64,000 bases of DNA, taken from NCBI RefSeq assembly GCF_000425725.1, contig NZ_AUDZ01000018.1, positions 1 through 64,000 of the forward strand, written 5' to 3'. The DNA comes from Halomonas halocynthiae DSM 14573. GTDB taxonomy: Bacteria > Pseudomonadota > Gammaproteobacteria > Pseudomonadales > Halomonadaceae. The translations under genes were made by a program, and so were the position numbers. The notes under the pieces were generated by a model. It had not been told where the DNA came from, did no database searches, and saw only the letters and a program-made list of their open reading frames with translations. Of the stretch, positions 41,296 to 50,895 are shown piece by piece; the first letter of the stretch is position 1; every line of letters starts with the position of its first letter.

Positions 41296-42864
41296 ATGAC
41301 GCAAGTAAGTGATGGTGAAGAGTTGGCAATAAGCGGGCGAGCATTGTATTGCGCCGAGCAGGTGCGCGAGATGGATCGTCGCATTATAGCCTCGGGTATT
41401 ACCGGGTTCGCATTGATGCAGCGTGCTGCTGCAGCGGCTTGGCAGCAGCTTAAGCAGAGCTGGCCTGACGTACGCTCGATCAGTGTGCTGTGTGGCGGTG
41501 GCAACAATGGTGGCGATGGGCATGTGCTGGCAGCGTTGGCCGCCGCAGAGGGCGTTACCGTGCAGCGTATTTTGCTTACGCCGCTGGCGCGTTTACGTGA
41601 TGATGCGCTGCGGGCTGCTGACATGGCTACGGCGGCAGGTGTTGGGAGTGAGGATTGGTGCGCTGAATTGGCGTTTTCTGGAGAAGTGCTGGTAGATGCC
41701 ATGCTCGGTACGGGGCTTACTGGCCCAGTGCGTGGTGATGTGGCCGAGGCGATTAATGCGGTGAACCGTAGCGAGTGCCCGATACTGGCGATTGACATTC
41801 CGTCCGGACTGGCGGCTGACACAGGGGCTGAGTTAGGTGTTGCTGTTTGCGCGACCCTGACCGTCACGTTTATTGGCAACAAGCTGGGCTTGCATACCGG
41901 TAAAGGGCCAGCGCGTACGGGCACGTTGCATTTTTACCCGCTGGGTGCCGACGCTGAACTCGTCACCGATATGCCGCCCTCAGCCAGGCAGCTGAGTAGC
42001 GCGTTGATTGACGCCACCCTGGCGCCCCGCGAGCGTGATGCGCATAAAGGACAGATGGGGCATGTGCTGATTATTGGCGGCGCCCCTGGTTTTGGTGGCG
42101 CCGCACTGCTGGCTGCCGAGGCTTGTGCACGGCTGGGCGCTGGGCGCATCAGTTTGGCTACGGCACCAGAGCATGTCACAGCTAGCTTAGTGCGTTGCCC
42201 CGAAGTCATGGTGCACGGAGTGACAACCCCGGCCAGCATTGAGTCGCTCATGGCGCAAGTTGATGCGGTGGTGATTGGTCCGGGGTTGGGGCAGGGCAGT
42301 TGGGGGCAGGCTATGCTGCAGCGGGTGCTGGCGTTCAGCGGCCCGCTAGTGTTGGATGCCGACGGTTTGAATTTGTTGGCTGGGCGTTTTGCCGATGTGT
42401 CGCGTGCGAACTGGATACTGACGCCACACCCTGGCGAAGCAGCGCATTTGCTGGGCATGAGTGTGGCGGAGGTTGAGGCTGACCGTCCTAAGGCAGCTTT
42501 GCTACTGCGCGAGCGCTATCAGGCTGTTGTTGTGCTTAAAGGAGCGGGCAGCTTGATTGCGGGTCCTGCAGGGCTGGCTGTTTGCCCTTACGGTAACCCT
42601 GGGATGGCCAGTGGCGGCATGGGAGATGTGTTATCCGGTATGCTGGGTACGCTGGTGTGCCAAACGCCTGGTTTGGAACTTGCCGCTCAAATTGCGGTCA
42701 TGGTGCATGCACAAGCGGCGGATTATGCCGCATCGCAGGCGGGTGAGCGTGGCTTGCTGGCCAGTGATCTGGCATTCTGTGCGCGAACTTTGGTCAACCC
42801 GATACTGCGTATGACAGCAGGCACGACAACAGGCACGCAAGATGATGCAGCGGCAACTCGATAA
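41296..42864 (+). CDS. nnr: Bifunctional NAD(P)H-hydrate epimerase / ADP-dependent NAD(P)H-hydrate dehydratase
   Basis: 522 aa, against 515 in E. coli Nnr (YjeF). It repairs hydrated NADH/NADPH: the N-terminal YjeF domain epimerises and the C-terminal ribokinase-like domain dehydrates. Epimerase: LCGGGNNGGDGHVLA (~65-79), with VDAMLGTGLTGPVRG and IDIPSGLAADTG. Dehydratase: GHVLIIGGAPGFGGAALLAAEA, VIGPGLGQG, TPHPGEAAHLLG, and NPGMASGGMGDVLSG near the end. ATG 41296 has GAGAGG upstream. tsaE overlaps its last 23 bp. Confidence 0.96.
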   Translation: MTQVSDGEELAISGRALYCAEQVREMDRRIIASGITGFALMQRAAAAAWQQLKQSWPDVRSISVLCGGGNNGGDGHVLAALAAAEGVTVQRILLTPLARLRDDALRAADMATAAGVGSEDWCAELAFSGEVLVDAMLGTGLTGPVRGDVAEAINAVNRSECPILAIDIPSGLAADTGAELGVAVCATLTVTFIGNKLGLHTGKGPARTGTLHFYPLGADAELVTDMPPSARQLSSALIDATLAPRERDAHKGQMGHVLIIGGAPGFGGAALLAAEACARLGAGRISLATAPEHVTASLVRCPEVMVHGVTTPASIESLMAQVDAVVIGPGLGQGSWGQAMLQRVLAFSGPLVLDADGLNLLAGRFADVSRANWILTPHPGEAAHLLGMSVAEVEADRPKAALLLRERYQAVVVLKGAGSLIAGPAGLAVCPYGNPGMASGGMGDVLSGMLGTLVCQTPGLELAAQIAVMVHAQAADYAASQAGERGLLASDLAFCARTLVNPILRMTAGTTTGTQDDAAATR

Positions 42865-43351
42865 TGAAAATCAGCAGGTCGCTTTTGGCCAATGCTTGGG
42901 GCTGGCGCTGGCAGGGCGCGGAAGGTTGCATCTTGACGGCGAGCTGGGCGCGGGAAAAACGACCCTGACACGCGGTATTCTGCGCGCTTATGGACACCAG
43001 GGCGCAGTTAAAAGCCCAACCTACACGTTGGTGGAGCCCTACGAGATTGGTGGTGTTCGAGTTTACCATTTCGACTTGTATCGTATTGGTGACCCTGAAG
43101 AACTGGAATTTATCGGTGGGCGAGACTTATTGTGCGATGACAGTTTGAGCATTATTGAATGGCCCGCGCGTGGTGACGGCTGGCTGCCTGAGCCTGATGT
43201 CATGGCTCATCTGATGCTTTGTGGGCAAGGGCGCAGGGTGACGCTTCGCGCGTTTAGTGAACGCGGGCAGCAGGTGCTGGATAGGCTTGATGCTATCTGC
43301 CGTGAGCATGGTGCTTCATGGGGAGAGATAACGGGAGCGGCTGCAACATGA
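42842..43351 (+). CDS. tsaE: tRNA t6A synthesis ATPase TsaE
   Basis: 169 aa, against 153 in E. coli (YjeE). It is an ATPase that works with TsaB, TsaC and TsaD on t6A37 of ANN-decoding tRNAs. The Walker A is LDGELGAGKTTLTRG (~32-46), followed by the family signature VKSPTYTLVEPY and HFDLYRIGDPEELEF. ATG 42842 or 42845 overlaps nnr by 23 bp; the stop TGA (43349-43351) overlaps the amiB ATG, so the operon is coupled. The last ~15 residues exceed the E. coli protein. Confidence 0.95.
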   Translation: MMQRQLDNENQQVAFGQCLGLALAGRGRLHLDGELGAGKTTLTRGILRAYGHQGAVKSPTYTLVEPYEIGGVRVYHFDLYRIGDPEELEFIGGRDLLCDDSLSIIEWPARGDGWLPEPDVMAHLMLCGQGRRVTLRAFSERGQQVLDRLDAICREHGASWGEITGAAAT

Positions 43352-44823
43352 GGCGATTACTCCACTGTGCCTGCCTGCCTTCCGGCATATTGTCTCGAGT
43401 TGCGTCAAGTCTGGTTGTTTTGCTCATGGCGATGCCGAGTGCCGTAGTGGCGGGCAATGTTGAAAACATCCGACTGTGGGCTGCTCCTGATCATTCTCGG
43501 CTGGTATTTGATCTCACATCACCTACCTCGGCTGAGGTGTTTACGCTGGATAATCCCAGCCGATTAGTGATCGATCTGGATAACTCACAAATGCAAGCCG
43601 ATTTGGATCGGCTGAGCCTAGAAGGTAGCGCAGTGTCTGAGCTGCGCTCAGGGGTGCGGCAGGGTAGCAACTTACGGGTGGTATTAGAGCTGTCTCGGCA
43701 GGTCAGTCCTCGGCATTTTATTCTGCCTCCTAATGAGCAATATGGGCATCGCCTGGTGGTTGACCTGGAGTATCCCGGTGAAAATGCGGTGAACGATCCG
43801 ATTGATCCGATCGAAGCGATGGTTCGTGAGCAGGAGATTGCAGCGGTGCGGGCTCAGGCCGAAGCCAGTATTTCTGGGCGTCAGCCCGCCCCAACGGTTC
43901 AAGCCACTAAGGCGGCGAAGCCGCATCCGCGGCGTGACATTATCATCGCGATTGATGCGGGGCATGGTGGTGAAGACCCCGGCGCAATTGGCCCCAGTGG
44001 CACACATGAAAAAGATGTTGTGTTGCAGATGGCTAAGCGTCTGCAGCGTTTGGTCGATGGAGCGCCAGGCTTTAAGGCAGTGATGATCCGTGACAGCGAT
44101 TATTATGTTGGTTTGCGCCAGCGTACCCAGATTGCTCGACAGCAAAAGGCGGACTTCTTTGTATCGATTCATGCTGATGCGTTTGATAGTCCTCGGCCGC
44201 ATGGCAGCTCGGTATATGCCTTGTCACAACGTGGTGCAACGTCTGAAACGGCGCAGTGGCTGGCCGTGTCGGAAAACCGCTCTGACTTAATCGGCGGCGT
44301 GGACGGCAACTTATCGTTGAGTGACAAAGATGAAGTGTTGCGTGGTGTGCTGTTGGATCTGACGATGACGGCCACGCTCAATGACTCTCTGACCATCGGT
44401 GGCCAAGTGCTGGAGCGTATGGGGCGGGTGAATGATCTGCATAAGCCGCGAGTAGAACAGGCCGGTTTTGCGGTACTTAAATCGCCGGATATCCCCTCGC
44501 TGCTGGTGGAAACGGGCTTTATTTCCAACCCTCAGGAAGAGCGGCGTCTGCGCAATGGTAACTACCAGCAGCGTATGATGGCCGCGGTGTTTAACGGTAT
44601 TCATGCCCATTTTGAGCGTAATCCTCCGCCTTCCAGCTTGTTGGCTTGGCAGCGTGACCAAGGGCGCACGACGGGCTCGGGTGAGTATCGTATTCAGCCG
44701 GGAGATACACTGTCAGAGATTGCGGCTCGTCATTCGGTGTCGGTGACACAAATTCGTCAAGCGAATGAGCTAAGTGGTGATGTCATCCGCGTCGGGCAGG
44801 TGTTGCGGATACCGGGTTCTTAA
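43348..44823 (+). CDS. amiB: N-acetylmuramoyl-L-alanine amidase AmiB with AMIN and LysM domains
   Basis: 491 aa, against 445 in E. coli AmiB; the extra length is a C-terminal LysM. It cleaves septal peptidoglycan during cell separation and is activated by EnvC/NlpD-type factors. A signal peptide (RVASSLVVLLMAMPSAVVAG, ~17-36) is followed by an AMIN domain (~39-140), then Amidase_3: IAIDAGHGGEDPGAIG (Zn His/Glu), VSIHADAF and LLVETGFISNPQEE. LysM (YRIQPGDTLSEIAARHSV) occupies the last ~45 residues. ATG 43348 is coupled to tsaE (ATGA) and has GGGAG 10 nt upstream. Confidence 0.96.
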   Translation: MRRLLHCACLPSGILSRVASSLVVLLMAMPSAVVAGNVENIRLWAAPDHSRLVFDLTSPTSAEVFTLDNPSRLVIDLDNSQMQADLDRLSLEGSAVSELRSGVRQGSNLRVVLELSRQVSPRHFILPPNEQYGHRLVVDLEYPGENAVNDPIDPIEAMVREQEIAAVRAQAEASISGRQPAPTVQATKAAKPHPRRDIIIAIDAGHGGEDPGAIGPSGTHEKDVVLQMAKRLQRLVDGAPGFKAVMIRDSDYYVGLRQRTQIARQQKADFFVSIHADAFDSPRPHGSSVYALSQRGATSETAQWLAVSENRSDLIGGVDGNLSLSDKDEVLRGVLLDLTMTATLNDSLTIGGQVLERMGRVNDLHKPRVEQAGFAVLKSPDIPSLLVETGFISNPQEERRLRNGNYQQRMMAAVFNGIHAHFERNPPPSSLLAWQRDQGRTTGSGEYRIQPGDTLSEIAARHSVSVTQIRQANELSGDVIRVGQVLRIPGS

Positions 44824-44853
44824 ACGAACGCGTCTTAATTCATGTGGAGTGAC

Positions 44854-46839
44854 ATGACGAATAGTCAGCCTATACGTACGCTTGATCCACGCTTGGCCAA
44901 CCAGATTGCTGCGGGCGAAGTGGTAGAGCGGCCTTCTGCGGTAGTCAAAGAGCTGGTCGAGAACGCGATTGATGCCGGCGCAACACGCATTGAGGTTGAG
45001 CTTGAGTCGGGAGGTGCGCGCTTGATTAGAGTGCGCGATAACGGCCGAGGCATTGCTCAGCAGGATCTGCCGTTGGCACTGGCACGTCATGCCACTAGCA
45101 AGATTGCCTCGCTTGATGACCTTGAAGGCGTGGCAAGCCTGGGGTTTCGTGGCGAGGCACTGGCGTCGATCAGTTCGGTGTCACGTCTAGAGTTGATTTC
45201 TAATGCCAGCGATGACCCGGCTCAAGGTTGGCGTGTGGTGGTTGAGGGCCGGCAAATGGAACCGCGCATTTCACCGTCACCTCATCCGCGTGGTACGTCG
45301 GTGTTAGTGCGTGACTTGTTCTTCAACACGCCCGCGCGACGTAAATTTCTGCGTACAGAAAAAACCGAATATGGCCACGTGGAAGAAGCCTTTCGCCGCC
45401 AAGCACTCTCGCGGCCAGACATCGGCTGGGTGTTGCGCCATAACCAGAAGGTTGTTCATCAGTTGCGTGCGGGAGATGACCAGTTAAGCCATGAGCAACG
45501 CCTACAGGCATTGCTGGGTAAAAATTTCCTGGAAAATGCCCTGCATTTAGATTTAGACGGTGGAGGGCTGCGGCTATGGGGGTGGGTCGGTTTGCCTACG
45601 CACTCACGTGCCCAGGCTGACCAGCAGTACTTCTTCGTTAATGGCCGCGTGGTGCGTGATCGCTTAGTCGCTCATGCCATTCGTCAAGCGTATCGTGACG
45701 TGTTATTTGGTGGCCGTCATCCCGTCTTTGTTTTGCATTTAGCGGTCGATCCGCTGGTGGTGGATGTCAACGTTCATCCTACCAAGCATGAAGTGCGTTT
45801 TCGTGATGGCCGCCTAGTGCATGATTTTCTGTTTTCCAGCCTGCACCGAGCATTGGCGCAGGCGCGCCCTGGCGACCCGCACGGTGAGCAACAGGCTGCG
45901 CCGTGTGATGACGCTCAACCTAACGCTGATGAGCACAGTCAAACGCTGGTGCTTGAGCGAGGCGTGGCTGGTCAAGGTGTGGGCGAGCAGGCGGTTGGTA
46001 TGAACTGGCAACAGCAGGCGATGGCGCTGCGTCAGCGTGAAGAACCGTCAGCGCAAGGCGAGCGCACAACGCCTGATCGCGTGCGTGCATTTATGGATGG
46101 CTATCGACAGCTGCATCCTGACCATGAGGCAAGCTTATTGACCCCTCAGCCGTCGACGTCAGGCGTGGGCGGTGCAGCGGCAGACGTGGTGCGGGCTGAG
46201 CGAGATGCATCAACGGCCTCACCCTCTTCGCTGCCTGAGGATGATGCAACCCGAGCGCCGCCTCTGGGTTATGCCATCGCTCAGTTGCATGGCGTGTTCA
46301 TTCTGGCACAGAGCGAGCGTGGCTTGGTGGTGGTAGACATGCATGCCGCTCATGAGCGTATTGTTTATGAGCGTATGAAGGCGCAGGTTCATAGCGGTGA
46401 ACTTGATGCTCAGCCGCTGTTGGTGCCGGTTTCTATGGCGGCCAGCGCCGCACAAGTCGCGACTGCGGAGGCTGAGCGTGAAGCATTTTCGCGACTGGGT
46501 GTTGAAATTGATGTGGCTGGCCCCGAAACACTGTTAATCAGGCAACTGCCCGTGCTGTTGGCAGAGGCGGATGTGGAGCCGCTGATTCGTGACATGTTGA
46601 GTGACCTGGAGCGTTATGGGCGCTCGGACCGACTTGAAGCACACATCAATACGCTGCTTGGCAACATGGCTTGTCATGGCAGTGTGCGCGCCAATCGTCG
46701 GCTCAGCATTGGTGAAATGAATGCTCTGTTGCGTGATATGGAGCGTACCGAGCGCAGCGGACAATGTAACCACGGCCGACCGACATGGGCTGAAATGAGT
46801 ATGAAAGAATTAGACCGGTTGTTCTTGCGCGGGCAGTAG
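44854..46839 (+). CDS. mutL: DNA mismatch repair protein MutL
   Basis: 661 aa, against 615 in E. coli. It links MutS mismatch recognition to strand incision. GHKL ATPase motifs are NQIAAGEVVERPSAVVKELV (~14-33), ENAIDAGATRIEVE, RDNGRGI and SLGFRGEALASISS. FFNTPARRKFL and FVNGRVVRD are also canonical. A long, poorly conserved acidic/Gln-rich linker (~345-475) separates the C-terminal dimerisation domain (VDMHAAHERIVYERMK; CHGSVRANR). No DQHA(x)2E(x)4E endonuclease motif is seen, as expected for a MutH-type system. ATG 44854 has GGAG 4 nt upstream. Confidence 0.96.
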   Translation: MTNSQPIRTLDPRLANQIAAGEVVERPSAVVKELVENAIDAGATRIEVELESGGARLIRVRDNGRGIAQQDLPLALARHATSKIASLDDLEGVASLGFRGEALASISSVSRLELISNASDDPAQGWRVVVEGRQMEPRISPSPHPRGTSVLVRDLFFNTPARRKFLRTEKTEYGHVEEAFRRQALSRPDIGWVLRHNQKVVHQLRAGDDQLSHEQRLQALLGKNFLENALHLDLDGGGLRLWGWVGLPTHSRAQADQQYFFVNGRVVRDRLVAHAIRQAYRDVLFGGRHPVFVLHLAVDPLVVDVNVHPTKHEVRFRDGRLVHDFLFSSLHRALAQARPGDPHGEQQAAPCDDAQPNADEHSQTLVLERGVAGQGVGEQAVGMNWQQQAMALRQREEPSAQGERTTPDRVRAFMDGYRQLHPDHEASLLTPQPSTSGVGGAAADVVRAERDASTASPSSLPEDDATRAPPLGYAIAQLHGVFILAQSERGLVVVDMHAAHERIVYERMKAQVHSGELDAQPLLVPVSMAASAAQVATAEAEREAFSRLGVEIDVAGPETLLIRQLPVLLAEADVEPLIRDMLSDLERYGRSDRLEAHINTLLGNMACHGSVRANRRLSIGEMNALLRDMERTERSGQCNHGRPTWAEMSMKELDRLFLRGQ

Positions 46840-46886
46840 TCGAGCAGGACGGAACGAATCAGTAATTAACGACTTATGGCGTGCCA

Positions 46887-47825
46887 ATGAATGACACTCG
46901 CCCCACGGCGATCTTTTTAATGGGCCCGACGGCGGCGGGGAAAACGGATCTGGCGATCACTCTGCACGACGAGGTGGGCGCCGAGTTGATCAGTGTAGAC
47001 TCCACCATGGTCTACCGCGGCTTGGATGTGGGCAGCGCCAAGCCCAGTGCCGAGGAGCTGGCGCGAGCGCCTCATCGGCTGATTGATATCCGCGATCCAG
47101 CTGATCCGTACTCGGCTGCCGAGTTTCGGCACGATGCGCGCCACCAGATGCGTATGATTTGCGACGCAGGCAGTGTGCCGCTGTTGGTTGGTGGAACCAT
47201 GCTGTATTTCAATCGACTGCAGCAGGGGGTGGCCAACTTGCCAGAGGCCCAGCCGCAGCTACGTGCCGAGCTTAATGCTCAGGCAGAGCAATATGGTTTA
47301 GCGGCGTTGCATGACGAGCTTTCACGTGTGGACCCTGTTTCCGCCAAGCGTATTCATCCGAATGACCCTCAGCGGCTGATGCGGGCATTGGAGGTTTTTC
47401 GGCACAGCGGGCGTACGCTGACCGAGTTGTGGCAGCAGCAGCAAACCGAACCATTTCCTTGGCGGGTATTGCCTATTGGGCTTGCCCCAGCTGACCGTGG
47501 GTTGTTGCATGAGCGGATTGCCCAGCGCTTTGACAGCATGCTAGAAGCGGGGCTGCTGGAGGAAGTGGCTGCGCTGAAACGTCGCGATGATCTGCACCCC
47601 TACTTGCCGGCGATGAAGAGTGTCGGTTATCGACAGGCATGGCAGTACCTAGACGGCAAGATCGATAAGCAAAGGTTTCGTCAGGATGCGCTGACGGCTA
47701 CGCGTCAGTTGGCTAAACGTCAGCTAACCTGGATGCGAAGCTGGCCAGACTTAACCTGGATTGACCCGACCCAGGCCAATGTTCGCCAGCAGGTGGCGAA
47801 ACTTGTGCGAAAACACAGTAGTTAG
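46887..47825 (+). CDS. miaA: tRNA dimethylallyltransferase MiaA
   Basis: 312 aa, close to E. coli (316). It adds the isopentenyl group to A37 of UNN-decoding tRNAs. The N-terminal P-loop is LMGPTAAGKTDLAI (~11-24), followed by ISVDSTMVYRGLDVGSAKP and LIDIRDPADPYSAAEF; VGGTMLYFNRL and RIHPNDPQRLMRALEV are conserved. ATG 46887 gives the family N-terminus; GTG 46881 two codons earlier is possible, and neither has a strong ribosome site. hfq follows after 127 bp, the conserved miaA-hfq-hflXKC order. Confidence 0.96.
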   Translation: MNDTRPTAIFLMGPTAAGKTDLAITLHDEVGAELISVDSTMVYRGLDVGSAKPSAEELARAPHRLIDIRDPADPYSAAEFRHDARHQMRMICDAGSVPLLVGGTMLYFNRLQQGVANLPEAQPQLRAELNAQAEQYGLAALHDELSRVDPVSAKRIHPNDPQRLMRALEVFRHSGRTLTELWQQQQTEPFPWRVLPIGLAPADRGLLHERIAQRFDSMLEAGLLEEVAALKRRDDLHPYLPAMKSVGYRQAWQYLDGKIDKQRFRQDALTATRQLAKRQLTWMRSWPDLTWIDPTQANVRQQVAKLVRKHSS

Positions 47826-47952
47826 CGTAAAATGCTGAATTTGATGCAGCATGTGAGCAGCCTTGGTATAGATAGGCATGCTGCGCTAGGTCAGTATTGA
47901 TATTATGAATCAACATATATCCAACAACCCAGAGACTCTCAGGGAGAGAACA

Positions 47953-48201
47953 ATGTCAAAAGGGCAGTCACTTCAAGACCCTTACCTGAACATTTTGCGC
48001 AAAGAGCGCATTCCGGTATCCATTTTCTTGGTCAACGGCATTAAGCTTCAGGGCCAGATCGAGTCATTTGACCAGTTTGTTATTCTTCTGCGTAATACGG
48101 TTAGCCAGATGGTGTATAAGCACGCCATCTCTACCGTGGTGCCGTCGCGCAATGTGCGCCTCCCGGCTCCAGACGTGTCAGAACAGGACGGCCTTGCGTG
48201 A
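47953..48201 (+). CDS. hfq: RNA chaperone Hfq
   Basis: 82 aa. The hexameric Sm-like protein pairs sRNAs with mRNAs. The Sm1 segment [20 protein letters not shown] and the Sm2 segment [16 protein letters not shown] carry the conserved distal/proximal RNA-binding residues (Q8, D9, F42, YKH). The C-terminal tail after R66 is short (about 16 residues), closer to the Pseudomonas protein than to E. coli (102 aa). ATG 47953 has GGGAG with suitable spacing; the longer frame from 47905 is unlikely. hflX begins 8 bp after the stop. Confidence 0.97.
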   Translation: MSKGQSLQDPYLNILRKERIPVSIFLVNGIKLQGQIESFDQFVILLRNTVSQMVYKHAISTVVPSRNVRLPAPDVSEQDGLA

Positions 48202-48209
48202 GGTATTGA

Positions 48210-49526
48210 TTGTTTTTTGAGCGACCCGACGCCGGGGAAACGGCAATTCTCGTCCATATCGACTTTCAAGACGAGAATGAGCGTGAAGACTCTCAGGAGT
48301 TTCTTGAGCTAGTTCGTTCGGCAGGTGCCGAGCCAGCGACGCTATTAACTGGAAGCCGGCACCGTCCGGATTCGCGCTTTTTTATTGGTACTGGCAAGCT
48401 TGAAGAGCTGCGTGAGGCACTTCAGGTGCATGGTGCTGAGCTGGTGATTTTCAACCATGCCCTGAGCCCTTCTCAAGAACGAAATGTGGAGAAGACGCTC
48501 AAGTGCCGTGTGCTTGATCGTACTGGGCTGATTCTGGATATTTTTGCCCAGCGAGCGCGCACTCATGAGGGTAAGTTGCAGGTTGAGCTAGCCCAGCTGG
48601 AATATATGTCAACACGGTTGATTCGTGGTTGGACTCACTTGGAGCGCCAGGCCGGGGGTATTGGCTTGCGTGGGCCGGGTGAAACCCAGCTGGAAACAGA
48701 CCGTCGTTTATTACGCGCTCGTATTAAGGCGATCCATAAACGCCTGGATAAGGTGCGCCGTCAGCGTGATCAGAATCGGCGCGCGCGTGAGCGGGCTGAA
48801 ATACCAGGGGTGTCTCTGGTGGGGTATACCAATGCGGGCAAGTCGACGCTGTTTAATGCCGTCACGAATTCCGAAGTGTATGCCGCTGATCAGTTGTTTG
48901 CGACCCTTGACCCGACCCTTAGGCGGTTGGAGCTGGATGATGTGGGCGCCGTGGTGCTGGCGGATACGGTAGGGTTTATTCGTCATTTACCGCATAAGCT
49001 AGTTGAGGCGTTCCGTGCCACCCTGCAGGAGGCGGCAGAGTCCAGTTTGTTGGTGCATGTTATTGATGCTGCTGATCCTGACCGAGACCTTAATATCGAG
49101 CAGGTTGAGCAGGTGCTGGCAGAAATTGGTGCTGACAGCGTGCCTGTACTTCAAGTGATGAACAAAATCGACTTGTTGGATAGTGCGCCGCGCATTGAGC
49201 GTGATGATGAAGGAATGCCGACGGCCGTTTGGTTGTCAGCCCAGGATGGGCGCGGGCTTGATCTTCTCCATGAGGCGCTGACGGATTGCCTGGCGGAAGA
49301 TATCATCGATATGACGATGACCCTGGCACCTGAGCAAGGGCGGTTACGAGCCGGTTTGCATAGGCTTGGTGCGGTGCGCGAAGAGCATTTTGATGATGAA
49401 GGTCGTACCTGTCTTCAGGTACGCTTGCCGCGACGAGAGTTTAACCAGTTGATGGCGAGGCTTGATGAGCGTGCTAGCGATTATCTGCCTGCCTCAATGA
49501 GGGGCAGTGAAGACTGGGAAGAATGA
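48210..49526 (+). CDS. hflX: Ribosome-associated GTPase HflX
   Basis: 438 aa, against 426 in E. coli. It splits stalled 70S/100S ribosomes under stress. The N-terminal HflX domain has SRFFIGTGKLEELRE and DRTGLILDIFAQRARTHEGK; the helical linker is GWTHLERQAGGIGLRGPGET. GTPase: G1 GYTNAGKSTLFN, G2/G3 FATLDPTLRR and ADTVGF, G4 NKIDLL. The start is TTG 48210 with GAGG 7 nt upstream; the frame MFFERPDAGETAILVHI aligns with the E. coli N-terminus. It overlaps no gene and follows hfq by 8 bp. Confidence 0.95.
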   Translation: MFFERPDAGETAILVHIDFQDENEREDSQEFLELVRSAGAEPATLLTGSRHRPDSRFFIGTGKLEELREALQVHGAELVIFNHALSPSQERNVEKTLKCRVLDRTGLILDIFAQRARTHEGKLQVELAQLEYMSTRLIRGWTHLERQAGGIGLRGPGETQLETDRRLLRARIKAIHKRLDKVRRQRDQNRRARERAEIPGVSLVGYTNAGKSTLFNAVTNSEVYAADQLFATLDPTLRRLELDDVGAVVLADTVGFIRHLPHKLVEAFRATLQEAAESSLLVHVIDAADPDRDLNIEQVEQVLAEIGADSVPVLQVMNKIDLLDSAPRIERDDEGMPTAVWLSAQDGRGLDLLHEALTDCLAEDIIDMTMTLAPEQGRLRAGLHRLGAVREEHFDDEGRTCLQVRLPRREFNQLMARLDERASDYLPASMRGSEDWEE

Positions 49527-49642
49527 CGCGTCTGGGCAGCATTTTCGTGACAGTGCTTTTTTGACGGCACTGGTTAAATGGTGTCCTGACCAAAACTCAG
49601 GTTGCCAAAGACCATACAGATACATCTAGCGGAGAAGGATTT

Positions 49643-50893
49643 ATGGCCTGGAATGAGCCGGGAGGCGGCAACCAGCACGACCCTTGGGGAAGTGGCGGAC
49701 GCCGTGGCGATAATGGTGGTGGGGGTAAGAAGGATCAAGGCCCGCCAGACCTGGATGAAGCTCTGAAGAAGTTTCAGGACAAGCTCAACGGTATGTTGGG
49801 CGGTCGTAAAAAAAATAATGGCAACAAGAATGGCGGCGGTGGTAACAAAGGCGGTGGCGGCAAGTTGTCGCGCAGCCCCTTTACGTTGCCTGGCTTGCTG
49901 GTTGTTGTTGCGCTGGCTTTTTGGGGAGCCTCAGGCTTCTACTTAGTTGATCAGGCAGAGCGCGGTGTGGTGCTGCGTTTCGGTGAGTTCCAGGAAATTG
50001 TTACGCCGGGGTTGCATTGGAATCCGCCGCTGATTGACGAAGTCCGCATGGTTAACGTGACTCGTGTGCGCTCGCTACAGCAAACACAGACAATGCTGAC
50101 CCAGGATGAAAATATTGTATCGGTAGAAATCTCTGCTCAGTATCAGGTGGCCAGTCCTAAAGACTTTCTGCTGAATGTGCGTGACCCAGCCTTGTCGATG
50201 GAAAACGCATTGGACTCGGCGTTGCGTCATGTGGTGGGTGGAACGGATATGATTGATATCCTGACCTCTGGCCGTGAGATTCTGGGCAGTGCTGTTTTCA
50301 GTCGTTTGCAGTCTTATCTTGATAGTTATGGTGCGGGTATTCGTTTGCAAACGATCAACGTTGAATCGACATCACCGCCAGATGCGGTACGTGATGCGTT
50401 TGACGACGTTATTCGTGCCCGTGAAGATCGTCAGCGTACGATCAACCAAGCGATGGCTTATGCCAATGCCATTATTCCTAAAGCTCAAGGTCAAGCGCAG
50501 CGTTTGATTGAGCAGGGGCAAGGGTATCGTGAGTCGGTGGTTGCAGAGTCGCGTGGTCAGGCGAATCGCTTTAGTGCGCTATTAGCCGAGTATGAGCTGG
50601 CCCCTGAAATTCTGCGTCAGCGCCTGTATCTCGATACGTTGACAGAAGTGTATGGCAATAATGCCAAAATGCTGATTGATGTGAGCGAGCAAAGCCCGTT
50701 GATGGTGTTGCCGTTGGAGCGTTTGACATCCTCGCTGGGTGGCAGCAGTTCTAGCGATGGCAGCAGTCCATCCCGTCAGGTTGAACTGCCAGTGGATGTG
50801 AATAGCGACAGCCGCTCTTCCAGCAGCGGTAACAGCTCGAGCAGCAATAGCAACAGTGCTACCACCAGCGGTATTCGCCGGGAGGGTCGTTAA
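49643..50893 (+). CDS. hflK: FtsH protease regulator HflK
   Basis: 416 aa, against 419 in E. coli. It is an SPFH/prohibitin-family membrane protein that caps FtsH together with HflC. The first ~75 residues are Gly/Lys/Asn-rich and cytoplasmic; one membrane helix follows (TLPGLLVVVALAFWGASGFYL, ~81-101), then the SPFH domain with ERGVVLRFGEFQEIVTPGLHW. The last ~55 residues are Ser/Asn-rich low complexity (SSSSGNSSSSNS). ATG 49643 has GGAGAAGG upstream. A ~115-bp gap separates it from hflX. Confidence 0.95.
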   Translation: MAWNEPGGGNQHDPWGSGGRRGDNGGGGKKDQGPPDLDEALKKFQDKLNGMLGGRKKNNGNKNGGGGNKGGGGKLSRSPFTLPGLLVVVALAFWGASGFYLVDQAERGVVLRFGEFQEIVTPGLHWNPPLIDEVRMVNVTRVRSLQQTQTMLTQDENIVSVEISAQYQVASPKDFLLNVRDPALSMENALDSALRHVVGGTDMIDILTSGREILGSAVFSRLQSYLDSYGAGIRLQTINVESTSPPDAVRDAFDDVIRAREDRQRTINQAMAYANAIIPKAQGQAQRLIEQGQGYRESVVAESRGQANRFSALLAEYELAPEILRQRLYLDTLTEVYGNNAKMLIDVSEQSPLMVLPLERLTSSLGGSSSSDGSSPSRQVELPVDVNSDSRSSSSGNSSSSNSNSATTSGIRREGR

Positions 50894-50895
50894 CG

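Noticed and set aside
41172-41924. 250-codon minus-strand frame opposite nnr
   Set aside because: Low-complexity Ala/Ser/Pro composition, shadow of nnr, which is intact.
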